A stretch of 64,000 bases of DNA, taken from NCBI RefSeq assembly GCF_003115845.1, contig NZ_KZ819031.1, positions 115,359 to 179,358 of the forward strand, given 5' to 3'. A program made the translations under genes and the position numbers. The notes below the pieces were generated by a model. The model saw only the letters and a list, made by a program, of their open reading frames with translations. It had not been told where the DNA came from and searched no databases. Positions 26,985 to 33,902 of this stretch are shown here, in pieces (positions within the stretch are counted from its first letter, which is position 1; every line of letters begins with the position of its first letter). The DNA comes from Brenneria roseae subsp. roseae. Its GTDB lineage: Bacteria; Pseudomonadota; Gammaproteobacteria; Enterobacterales; Enterobacteriaceae.

Positions 26985-27905
26985 TTATCCATAAACATCC
27001 CATGGCGCCTGTTTCCATCTTTCTGTTATAAAATCGATAAATGCACTAAGCCTGCGAGGTATAGGGTCTCGTCGCGCCCGAACGACACTGATCTGAGACG
27101 TGTTTGCTTCCCAATCAGGCAGAACTCTGCAAAGTCTCCCAGCCCTTAATTCATCATGAATATCCCAGGTTTCTCGCAGAGATATGCCAAGCCCATCCAG
27201 ACACCAAGCATGTAGCACGTCTCCGTTGTCACTGATAAGGTTGCCGCTTATGCTGATATTTTTCTCATGACCGCCTCTACGTAGTGTCCATAAATTGTGT
27301 AAAAGCCCAGGGTAAGCGAAGACTAAGCAGTTGTGATTTAAGAGATCTTCCGGTTGCTCGATAGGGGGATGCCCTTTTAAATATTCTGGAGATGCGATTA
27401 AAATACGCCTATTATTTGCTATCTTTCTGGCCAAAAGACGAGAGTCTGCCAGTTCACCCATGCGAATAGCCAGATCGAAGTCACCACTGTAAAGGTCCTG
27501 AATTTGGTCCGAGAGTCTTAAATCGAAGCCCACTCTAGGGTGTTCCTCGCAGAATGCCGAAATCGCGGGAGCAACATATTTTCGGCCAAACGGAGCTGGC
27601 GCAGTCAAACGAATATTTCCTGTTAATTCATCACTGCCTCCTCGAGAAAGTTCCTTCACCTCCCCCAGAACAGCAAGCGCTACCCGAGCCTTCTCGGCGA
27701 TAGCGCGACCTTCTTCTGTAATCCTTAAATTGCGGGTATTTCTTTCAAACAATGTTGTCCCTAACGCCGCTTCCAGTCTGGCTATCTGTTTGCTCACCAT
27801 TTTTGGGAGGATTTGAAGATCCCGCGCTGCGGCGGAGAAATTGTTTCTGTCGACGACGTGCAAAAAGACTTCAAGGTCGTCATTTCTCAAATTTATTTTG
27901 TTCAT
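26985..27905 (-). CDS. LysR-family transcriptional regulator (CrgA/AaeR-like)
   Basis: Regulator of 306 residues: HTH at about 6-64 (LEVFLHVVDRNNFSAAARDLQ, KQIARLEAALGTTLFERNTR) and a LysR effector domain of the CrgA-like class (LTGNIRLTAPAPFGRKYVAPA, FDLAIRMGEL). It is divergent from the DJ-1 and MFS genes with about 140 bp between starts, the classic LysR control arrangement. The start at 27905 fits the family; an upstream ATG at 27998 adds 31 residues of poor quality. Confidence 0.86.
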   Translation of the reverse strand: MNKINLRNDDLEVFLHVVDRNNFSAAARDLQILPKMVSKQIARLEAALGTTLFERNTRNLRITEEGRAIAEKARVALAVLGEVKELSRGGSDELTGNIRLTAPAPFGRKYVAPAISAFCEEHPRVGFDLRLSDQIQDLYSGDFDLAIRMGELADSRLLARKIANNRRILIASPEYLKGHPPIEQPEDLLNHNCLVFAYPGLLHNLWTLRRGGHEKNISISGNLISDNGDVLHAWCLDGLGISLRETWDIHDELRAGRLCRVLPDWEANTSQISVVRARRDPIPRRLSAFIDFITERWKQAPWDVYG

Positions 27906-28047
27906 TTTGGGGTAAGTGTTTGTCCGTTTAGGTCTCTTTAAAGGATAAATCAATTGTTCCACAATGAGACCCAATATGACAAGTCTGTCATATCGCATGC
28001 AAATCAGCAGAATTTAGCTTTCTGCCCCTAATGTAGAGGAAGTTAAA

Positions 28048-28752
28048 ATGTCAAAACGTATCCTGTTTGTATTGACCAGCCATGACCGTAAAGGCACTGC
28101 CGAGAGTAAAAATGCCGCACCTAGCGGTTTCTACCTTTCTGAGGTGACTCATCCCTACTATGTACTCGCAAAAGAAGGATATGAAATTGATTTTGTGAGC
28201 CCCAAGGGGGGCAAAACCCATGTTGACGGTTTAGACCTCAGCGATCCAGCCAACGCCTCCTTTTGGAATAATGATGCCTTACGCGAGGCAACTCAAAACA
28301 CATTAAAACCTTCACAGATTGATCCTGACGTCTATGACGCCGTCTTCTATGCGGGAGGTCATGCGACAATGTGGGATTTCCCTGACAATACAGAGTTGGC
28401 AAGTATTTCATCACGAATCTATGAAAATGGTGGCATCGTCGCGGCGGTTTGTCATGGCCCTGCCGGATTAGTGAACATTCGACTTTCTGATGATAAATAC
28501 TTAGTTGCGGGCAAAAAGGTATCGGCTTTTACAAACAATGAGGAACGTGCCGTAGGATTGTATGACATCGTTCCTTTCTTACTTGAGGACACGCTGAAGG
28601 AAAAAGGTGCTGAGTATATTTCCGCCGAGAATTTTCAGTCACAAGTGGTCGTCAGTGAGCGGCTGGTTACAGGCCAAAACCCCGCTTCCGCAAAAGGAGT
28701 CGCAGAAGCGATGCTGCCTTTACTGGCATCTATTGAAAATAGCCGAGCCTGA
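28048..28752 (+). CDS. DJ-1/PfpI family protein, HchA/glyoxalase III-like
   Basis: Protein of 234 residues in the larger DJ-1 class: Glu in SGFYLSEVTHPYY, the oxyanion loop YAGGHATMWDF, and the nucleophile elbow AAVCHGPAGL. These match class-III glyoxalases that convert methylglyoxal to lactate without glutathione, and related deglycases. An AGAGGAAG site lies 8-10 nt before the ATG. The MFS gene starts 4 nt after its stop, and a LysR regulator is divergent, so the pair probably answers to an electrophile or aldehyde signal. Confidence 0.83.
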   Translation: MSKRILFVLTSHDRKGTAESKNAAPSGFYLSEVTHPYYVLAKEGYEIDFVSPKGGKTHVDGLDLSDPANASFWNNDALREATQNTLKPSQIDPDVYDAVFYAGGHATMWDFPDNTELASISSRIYENGGIVAAVCHGPAGLVNIRLSDDKYLVAGKKVSAFTNNEERAVGLYDIVPFLLEDTLKEKGAEYISAENFQSQVVVSERLVTGQNPASAKGVAEAMLPLLASIENSRA

Positions 28753-28755
28753 GTT

Positions 28756-29952
28756 ATGAAAGAACGTATGCCTTTTGTTATATATATCTTTGCACTCTGC
28801 GCTTTTGCTCTGGGATTCACTGAGTTTGTCACGATCGGCTTAGTTTCCACGATATCGGCAGATCTCAACGTCAGTGTCAGTCATGTGGGTACAGCGGTGA
28901 CAGCCTACGCCCTCGGTGCCGTAATTGGCGCTCCGGGATTAACAGCATTGGCAACACGATGGCCTCGTAAAAGATTATTACTTGTTGCTATGGGCCTGTT
29001 TACGGTGGGCAATGGTATCGTCAGTGCGTCCGAGTCCCTAACGCCGATGTTGATTGCTCGATTTGCTTCCGGTCTGGGGCACGGGGTGTTTCTTGCTGTT
29101 GCTTCAAGTGTGGCAACCCAACTGGCTGGACGACATCGTGCTGGTGCTGCTGTTGCGGTTGTTTTTGGCGGTCTTACCATTGCGCTGGCGTTGGGCGTGC
29201 CACTTGGCACCTACATCGGCGGCCTATTGAGTTGGCAGTCGATATTCATGGCGGTGGCGGCCAGTGGGGCGATCGGATTCATTGGATTGACCACGCTGAT
29301 GCCAACGGATCACGATGATCCCGCCTTGCGGGCAAATGCCATGGACGGCTTAAAAGCCATGTTCAACCCACTATTGCTTGCGGGAGCCGGAATTACAGTT
29401 TTGGCTTATGCAGGATCTTTTGCTCTGTATACGTATATTTCCCCGATTCTACTTCAGGTAACGCATGTGGACGAGCGTACGATCAGTTTGCTGATGTTGG
29501 TATATGGGGTAATGGCCGCGATCGGCAATGTCTGGGGGGGCCGTCTGACCGACAAGCAAGGTGCAGACCGTGCGGTGATGATAGTACTTGTTGGTCTAGC
29601 GCTCGTTCTCTTCGCTATGTGGTTCTCTGTCTCATCCTTAATTTTAATGGCGTTGTTTATTGGCTTGCTTGGAGCATTGACATATGCCGCAGTCCCCTCA
29701 ATGCAAGCAAGAGTGATCGGATTGTCTCACATATATGCCCCCGAAGCTCCGGCTGTGGCAGCAGGATTGAACATTGCCGGTTTTAATGGGGGTATTGCGT
29801 TAGGGTCATTATTGGGAGGTGTGGCACTGGATTTTTCTGGTCTAACAAGTCCTGCATGGGTTGGAGGAGGAATTGTAATTGTTGGTATTTTTTGGATGAT
29901 ATTACAAATAAATTCGAGTAAAAGACGCGCTGCCTCCGATTACTCCTCATAG
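28756..29952 (+). CDS. MFS transporter, DHA1/AraJ-like
   Basis: Major facilitator efflux protein of 398 residues with twelve helices. The A-like motif appears as GAPGLTALATRWPRKRLLL and motif C as GVPLGTYIGGLLSW. Members export drugs, arabinose, purines or toxic metabolites. It is in an operon with the DJ-1-like gene and behind a divergent LysR regulator. The C-terminus is short and basic. GC content is higher than in the left cargo. Confidence 0.85.
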   Translation: MKERMPFVIYIFALCAFALGFTEFVTIGLVSTISADLNVSVSHVGTAVTAYALGAVIGAPGLTALATRWPRKRLLLVAMGLFTVGNGIVSASESLTPMLIARFASGLGHGVFLAVASSVATQLAGRHRAGAAVAVVFGGLTIALALGVPLGTYIGGLLSWQSIFMAVAASGAIGFIGLTTLMPTDHDDPALRANAMDGLKAMFNPLLLAGAGITVLAYAGSFALYTYISPILLQVTHVDERTISLLMLVYGVMAAIGNVWGGRLTDKQGADRAVMIVLVGLALVLFAMWFSVSSLILMALFIGLLGALTYAAVPSMQARVIGLSHIYAPEAPAVAAGLNIAGFNGGIALGSLLGGVALDFSGLTSPAWVGGGIVIVGIFWMILQINSSKRRAASDYSS

Positions 29953-29972
29953 CACAGCTCATATTTGAGATA

Positions 29973-30005
29973 GCTCAGTGAAAACCAAATCACTGAGCCG
30001 TTTCA
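29973..30005 (+). terminator. Terminator after the MFS gene
   Basis: GCTCAGTGA (29973-29981), loop of 8, TCACTGAGC (29990-29998), then CGTTTCATT. Starts 20 bp after the stop. Confidence 0.75.
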
Positions 30006-30171
30006 TTGTGCATCTTTGACAAAAATTGCAGCCAGATTCAGGCGATTATTTATTTCATAAAATCAGTTTTTATAATTCCATATCTACTTCATATAAATCG
30101 GCATTTTAAACATCCTTCTAAAAACACAGCGAAATTCATCAGCAATATCATTGTGTAAAAGGAGATATATT

Positions 30172-31100
30172 ATGTCAGATAACTCTACTATTCCAAACAT
30201 TAAAGATAGAATTTCAGACTGGATAACTATCAGGGAGGCTGTAAAGGTTCTTAACGGATTTAATGGTAAAAATATTAGAAAATGTGATATTTATCGATAT
30301 GCTTTACAAGGAAAAATCCGTCTATCCATCTATTTTCAGTCACCAGTCATATTGCGAAGAATAAAATCAAGCAATCATAAATTAAAGCTAACGCCAATAA
30401 ATAAATCATTCACTACAAGATTATGCATGCTTGATCCAAATACCTTATTCAACGGAAATGACTTAACTTTTAGCACTAACGGAGAGTATATTTTTCCTGT
30501 ACAGAGAGTCATCAACACAACATTGCTCGGATACGAATATGTCCTTATACAACGCTTGCTTGCTCAATCTCTGAAACCCCCCCCACCAGAATCAGGAGCA
30601 AATAAGAACAATTACGGCATTACCGTTTCCATTTGTGGGGGATATTCCAAATTTTTGAAAAAACAACATGGCAAGAAAGAATAAAGAAACAAGTAAGGCG
30701 ACTACCTGAGGATATTGCATCAGATATTTACGAAACAATGCTACGATATGATCTTGAAAGAGAGTCTCATAAATACTATTTCCCTGTCCATGAATTACCA
30801 AAGGATGCCTGTTTTGTCATCAGACAAACTGAGTTTAAGAAGTTAGTCAGCATGCCGGTTGAAAAAATTTTTCTTCATCCGGCATCAGCACGCATATCCA
30901 CGCCGCTGTCCCGCCTGTTTTGGCTTGCCTGCAAGCATAATGAGGCTATCAGTCCGTTAATCAGGCAACCCTACAAGCTCTTATCCATTTTCGAACAGTG
31001 GGCCTCTGACGATGGCATCACCGATCGATTCAGCGGCGACACGCTAAAAACTGCTCTTGAACGCGGCTCGCCTACAGCTGTTTCGGCATCAAAAAGATGA
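30172..31100 (+). pseudogene. ICE-associated regulator-like gene with a frameshift
   Basis: Two overlapping frames look like one gene of about 310 codons. The first (30172-30684, AGGAG upstream of ATG) begins with an HTH-like region (ITIREAVKVLNG, KCDIYRYALQGKIRLS). The second is open from 30606 to 31100 and continues with EKTTWQERIKKQVRRLPEDIASDIYE and a C-terminal helical part (FWLACKHNEAISPL). The two halves resemble, in order, a protein I associate with enterobacterial ICEs near AlpA. A one-base change near the G run at about 30637-30641 would join them; an eight-C run at 30577-30584 is another unstable site but lies upstream of a stop in the second frame. Real mutation or sequencing error cannot be told apart. 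Confidence 0.6.
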
Positions 31101-31120
31101 TAGTCCACCGTTCTAAAAGT

Positions 31121-31152
31121 CCGTATTAAGGACTCTGCCACCCGTAATACGG
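31121..31152. promoter_or_regulatory. Inverted repeat upstream of the AlpA gene
   Basis: CCGTATTA (31121-31128) and TAATACGG (31145-31152) form an 8-bp inverted repeat about 80 bp before the AlpA start. It could be an operator or an RNA hairpin ending the preceding gene; no T tract follows. Confidence 0.35.
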
Positions 31153-31234
31153 GCTCATCAACTTTATCCCTGCCGCTGCTTTGTGTTGTCGTGTCATCTC
31201 CGGGCAAACCCCCTCTTTGCTACAGGAGAACACC

Positions 31235-31429
31235 GTGACATCTCATCAATTATTACGTTTGAAGCAGGTTGAAGAAAAAACCGGCCTGAAACGCTCGCAA
31301 ATCTACCTCTATATGAAAAGCGGCCGCTTTCCACGCTCCATCAAGATTGGCCCGGCCAGCGTGGCCTGGCTGGAATCTGAAGTGGACGAATGGATCAGCC
31401 TCAAATTAGCCAACCGCTTAACGCGTTGA
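31235..31429 (+). CDS. AlpA-family regulator, possible excisionase
   Basis: Small MerR-like winged-helix protein of 64 residues: LRLKQVEEKTGLKRSQIYLYMKSG (recognition helix) followed by FPRSIKIGPASVAWLESEVDEW, the AlpA hallmark. AlpA proteins switch on P4-type integrases or act as recombination directionality factors such as HPI Hef. It starts at GTG 31235 behind AGGAG and is 16 bp from the next gene. Which of the two roles it has here is not decided by sequence. Confidence 0.85.
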   Translation: MTSHQLLRLKQVEEKTGLKRSQIYLYMKSGRFPRSIKIGPASVAWLESEVDEWISLKLANRLTR

Positions 31430-31445
31430 AGGGAGAAGCCGAATC

Positions 31446-32030
31446 ATGATCCCGTCACTGAATTACTCCGTATTAACCGATGCCCTGCACGCGCTGAAGG
31501 GCGGCGATATTCGTCACTGCGAAGCGCTGGGGTTTACGTTTGATGAAATGAATGCCCTTAATCAGCTGTCCCTTGACGAACTGTTTATCCTTAGCCGGGC
31601 ATCGGCGCAATTTATGGCCGTCAGCGTTCGCCATGATGCGCTACGCCAACTGTTGGCGCTGTCGCGACAGGAAGTTCAGCGCCAGCAGCAGATTAATCGG
31701 GCCATCCAACTGGGCGGCTCGATTGCGTTGCTTAACCGCTATTTCGGCCTTACCTCCAATGAAATCTGCGTGCGCCGCCGCTTGCTGGGCGTCGCTATTC
31801 CGCAAGGCCGGACGCCCATCCCGGATGAACGAACCGACGCCGAGATCTGACGGCAATGGCAAAAACGCCGCGTAGAGAACCTTGAATCGCCCGAGGCATT
31901 GACGGCGATGATGCAGGTCACCGAGGCGCTGTCCGCGCCGACGGCAGGACCTTCGCTTACCAGCGTCTGGAATCGCATCACGCTTTGCGAACGGGAAGCG
32001 TTGGACAGGAGGGCGTCGCATGCCGGATGA
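31446..32030 (+). pseudogene. DUF2857-like ICE protein broken by an in-frame stop
   Basis: The frame codes 134 residues (LNYSVLTDALHALKGGDIRHCEALGFTFDEM..) and stops at TGA 31848-31850 after TDAEI. The same frame stays open for another 59 codons (RQWQKRRVENLESPEALTAMM..) to 32030, where it overlaps the ATG of the next gene. A TGG-to-TGA change (TDAEI-W-RQWQ) explains the stop. The full 194-residue form fits the DUF2857 proteins found near AlpA/TraR genes in ICEs. The short product may still be made; function of the family is unknown to me. Confidence 0.7.
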
Positions 32031-32229
32031 GATCGATCGCGACCAGGAATTTAACGAGCAGCGGTTGGAAGAGATGATCGAACAGAGCCGTTTCAAACCG
32101 GCGCCCACGCCATCACTCTTGCATTGTCGTTTCTGCGGCAAGCCTATTCCCGAGAAACGGCGGCAGACGTTGCCGGGCGTGACGACCTGCACGCAATGCC
32201 AGGCAAAACTTGAACGCCGTAGGCGATAA
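32020..32229 (+). CDS. TraR/DksA-type zinc-finger protein
   Basis: Protein of 69 residues with a C-terminal C4 zinc finger: CRFCGKPIPEKRR..CTQCQ, the DksA/TraR pattern, and an acidic N-terminus (MPDEIDRDQEF). Small mobile-element TraR proteins bind RNA polymerase in its secondary channel and mimic DksA with ppGpp. The ATG overlaps the end of the preceding frame by 11 nt. Confidence 0.85.
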   Translation: MPDEIDRDQEFNEQRLEEMIEQSRFKPAPTPSLLHCRFCGKPIPEKRRQTLPGVTTCTQCQAKLERRRR

Positions 32230-32232
32230 AAC

Positions 32233-32270
32233 CGTGCGGAGAACAAGGATGTTCCGTACGCTTTTTATTT
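32233..32270 (+). terminator. Intrinsic terminator after the TraR-like gene
   Basis: CGTGCGGA (32233-32240) pairs with TCCGTACG (32253-32260, one G-T pair), followed by CTTTTTATTT. It ends the AlpA-DUF2857-TraR transcript. Confidence 0.65.
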
Positions 32271-32669
32271 TTCTTCAGCAAGAACATCCTGACTTTGACT
32301 ATTGAAATAGTGTCGAAAAAAAATAAAAACCGAACAGACCTTCATAAAGAAATTTCCCCGCCAGATAAAACTCAAAATCACATCAAGATAATTTCCCGTC
32401 CTTTTTCTTTTATTTTCCAGTTTGAGTTTCTTGTTACCCGACTTAATCAGAAAGCGCACCCTGACCACGCCGATATTTGCCGGCGATGTTCAGGACGTTT
32501 ATTTCACCGGGCCGGGTTTGCCTAAATACGCTCTTTAACAATCGGGATCGGGCTGTCACACAACCACAATTCAGGGTGCCGCTGAATGTTCTCGCTGACC
32601 CGTTAAAACCGGAATGCAGGATCGGGATGTGACCAATGTTTCATACGCTTTTTTATCAGAGGAAAAATC
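32271..32669. other. Intergenic region before the virB operon
   Basis: About 400 bp without a supportable gene; its left part is AT-rich and its right part GC-rich. A short frame ending at 32536 (reading RTLTTPIFAGDVQDVYFTG before the stop) lacks a start and may be a coding remnant. The virB operon promoter must lie here. Confidence 0.45.
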
Positions 32670-32891
32670 ATGCGAAAACCCCTTTATCACGTCTTTGTCA
32701 CCCAGGAAAGTCAGCCCGATGCACAGGGCGAAAAAAGCACCTACTGGACCAAAGTCGGCGCCGCCTTCGCCCATCACGGCAAATCCGGCCTGAATGTAGT
32801 GCTGACCCCTGGCATCGCCGTCTCCGGCAAGCTGGTGCTGCTCGAACCCAGAGAAGATAACAACGCTGCGCAGGACGTTCCCGCCGGTTAA
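32670..32891 (+). CDS. Conserved small ICE/plasmid protein ahead of virB1
   Basis: Protein of 73 residues: YHVFVTQESQ..GEKSTYWTKVGAAFAHHGKSGLNVVLTPGIAVSGKLVLLEP. I recognise this as a conserved hypothetical often placed before conjugation operons; its compact beta-rich look suggests a single-domain binding protein, but no role is known to me. AGAGGAAA lies upstream of the ATG. First gene of the transfer operon, 58 bp before virB1. Confidence 0.75.
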   Translation: MRKPLYHVFVTQESQPDAQGEKSTYWTKVGAAFAHHGKSGLNVVLTPGIAVSGKLVLLEPREDNNAAQDVPAG

Positions 32892-32949
32892 TACGTTTCC
32901 CGTTTCTTTCTGTCGCTACCCTCCTGCATTTTACCTTTCCGAGGCCGCC

Positions 32950-33615
32950 ATGCTTTCCACCACCGCCTTTCTGGCGGCGGCCATACAATGCGCCGCCAGC
33001 GTTCACCCGACTACCGCGCTCGACGTCGCGCGGGTTGAATCCGGTTTTCACCCTTACGCCATCGCGGAGATAGTGCCGAAGCATCAGCGCACACCAGGCA
33101 GCCATGGGGTGATTTCTCATTATCCCGCCAGCAAGGCGGACGCCGTCGGCATCGTCAGGCGGTTGGCCGCGCAGGGCCGCCGCTATTCGGTCGGCCTGAT
33201 GCAAATCACCAGCAGCAATTTCCGCCACTATGGCGTCACCGCCCGTGAGCTATTTGATCCCTGCGTCAATCTGTCGGTCTTCGAGCGCATCCTCACCGAC
33301 TGCTACCGGCGCGGCGGCTCCCTGCAACGCGCGCTCAGTTGCTACTACGCCGGCAATTTCGATAGCGGCCAGCGGCCGGAAGCCGCCTTTAACCGCACCA
33401 GTTATGTCCAGCGTATCGGCTATGCCGTCCCGTCGACGCGGGAAGATAAACAACACCTTTCGTCCGGAAAATCCACACCCGCAATCCATTACCCCGCCGT
33501 CGTCCTGCGCGGCGACATGGCCGATAACGCCACGCCAGCGTCACCGTCCGTGCGCTACCCGAACGCCGTTATGCGCGGCGCTTTACCCGTCCCTGAGACT
33601 AATGAGGAGAATTAA
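32950..33615 (+). CDS. virB1: VirB1-like lytic transglycosylase
   Basis: Protein of 221 residues with a SLT domain: ALDVARVESGFHPYAI (catalytic Glu), GRRYSVGLMQITSSNF, LFDPCVNLSVFERILTDCY and ALSCYYAGNF. It opens peptidoglycan for assembly of the type IV secretion channel. The C-terminal 60 residues are Pro/Ala-rich and poorly conserved, with a YPAVVLRGDM and YPNAVMRGAL internal repeat. Its stop shares one base with the virB2 start. Confidence 0.9.
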   Translation: MLSTTAFLAAAIQCAASVHPTTALDVARVESGFHPYAIAEIVPKHQRTPGSHGVISHYPASKADAVGIVRRLAAQGRRYSVGLMQITSSNFRHYGVTARELFDPCVNLSVFERILTDCYRRGGSLQRALSCYYAGNFDSGQRPEAAFNRTSYVQRIGYAVPSTREDKQHLSSGKSTPAIHYPAVVLRGDMADNATPASPSVRYPNAVMRGALPVPETNEEN

Positions 33616-33893
33616 TGATGCGCAAACGTAATTTCCGGCCCGCCATCTCTTCCATATTAATGTCCGCCCCTGTGCTGGCAGCCGACGGCGGATTCAATAA
33701 AGCCAATGAGACGCTAAGCAATACCTCCACCGGCCTGCTGGGACTGGCCGCCGTCACCATCACGCTGGCGACCATGTGGATCGGCTACAAGGTACTGTTC
33801 GACGGCAAGAGTCTGCATGACATGCGCAACGTCATTATCGGCGCCATCCTGATTGTCGGCGCATCGGGCTTCGGCGCCTACTGGGCCGCGTAG
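33615..33893 (+). CDS. virB2: VirB2-like pilin
   Basis: Protein of 92 residues. A signal peptide ends near VLAADGG, followed by two hydrophobic helices (LLGLAAVTITLATMWIGYKV and VIIGAILIVGASGFGAYW), the layout of VirB2 pilins. Overlaps virB1 by one base; an ATG one codon later is also possible. Confidence 0.88.
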   Translation: MMRKRNFRPAISSILMSAPVLAADGGFNKANETLSNTSTGLLGLAAVTITLATMWIGYKVLFDGKSLHDMRNVIIGAILIVGASGFGAYWAA

Positions 33894-33902
33894 GAGGAAC
33901 CG

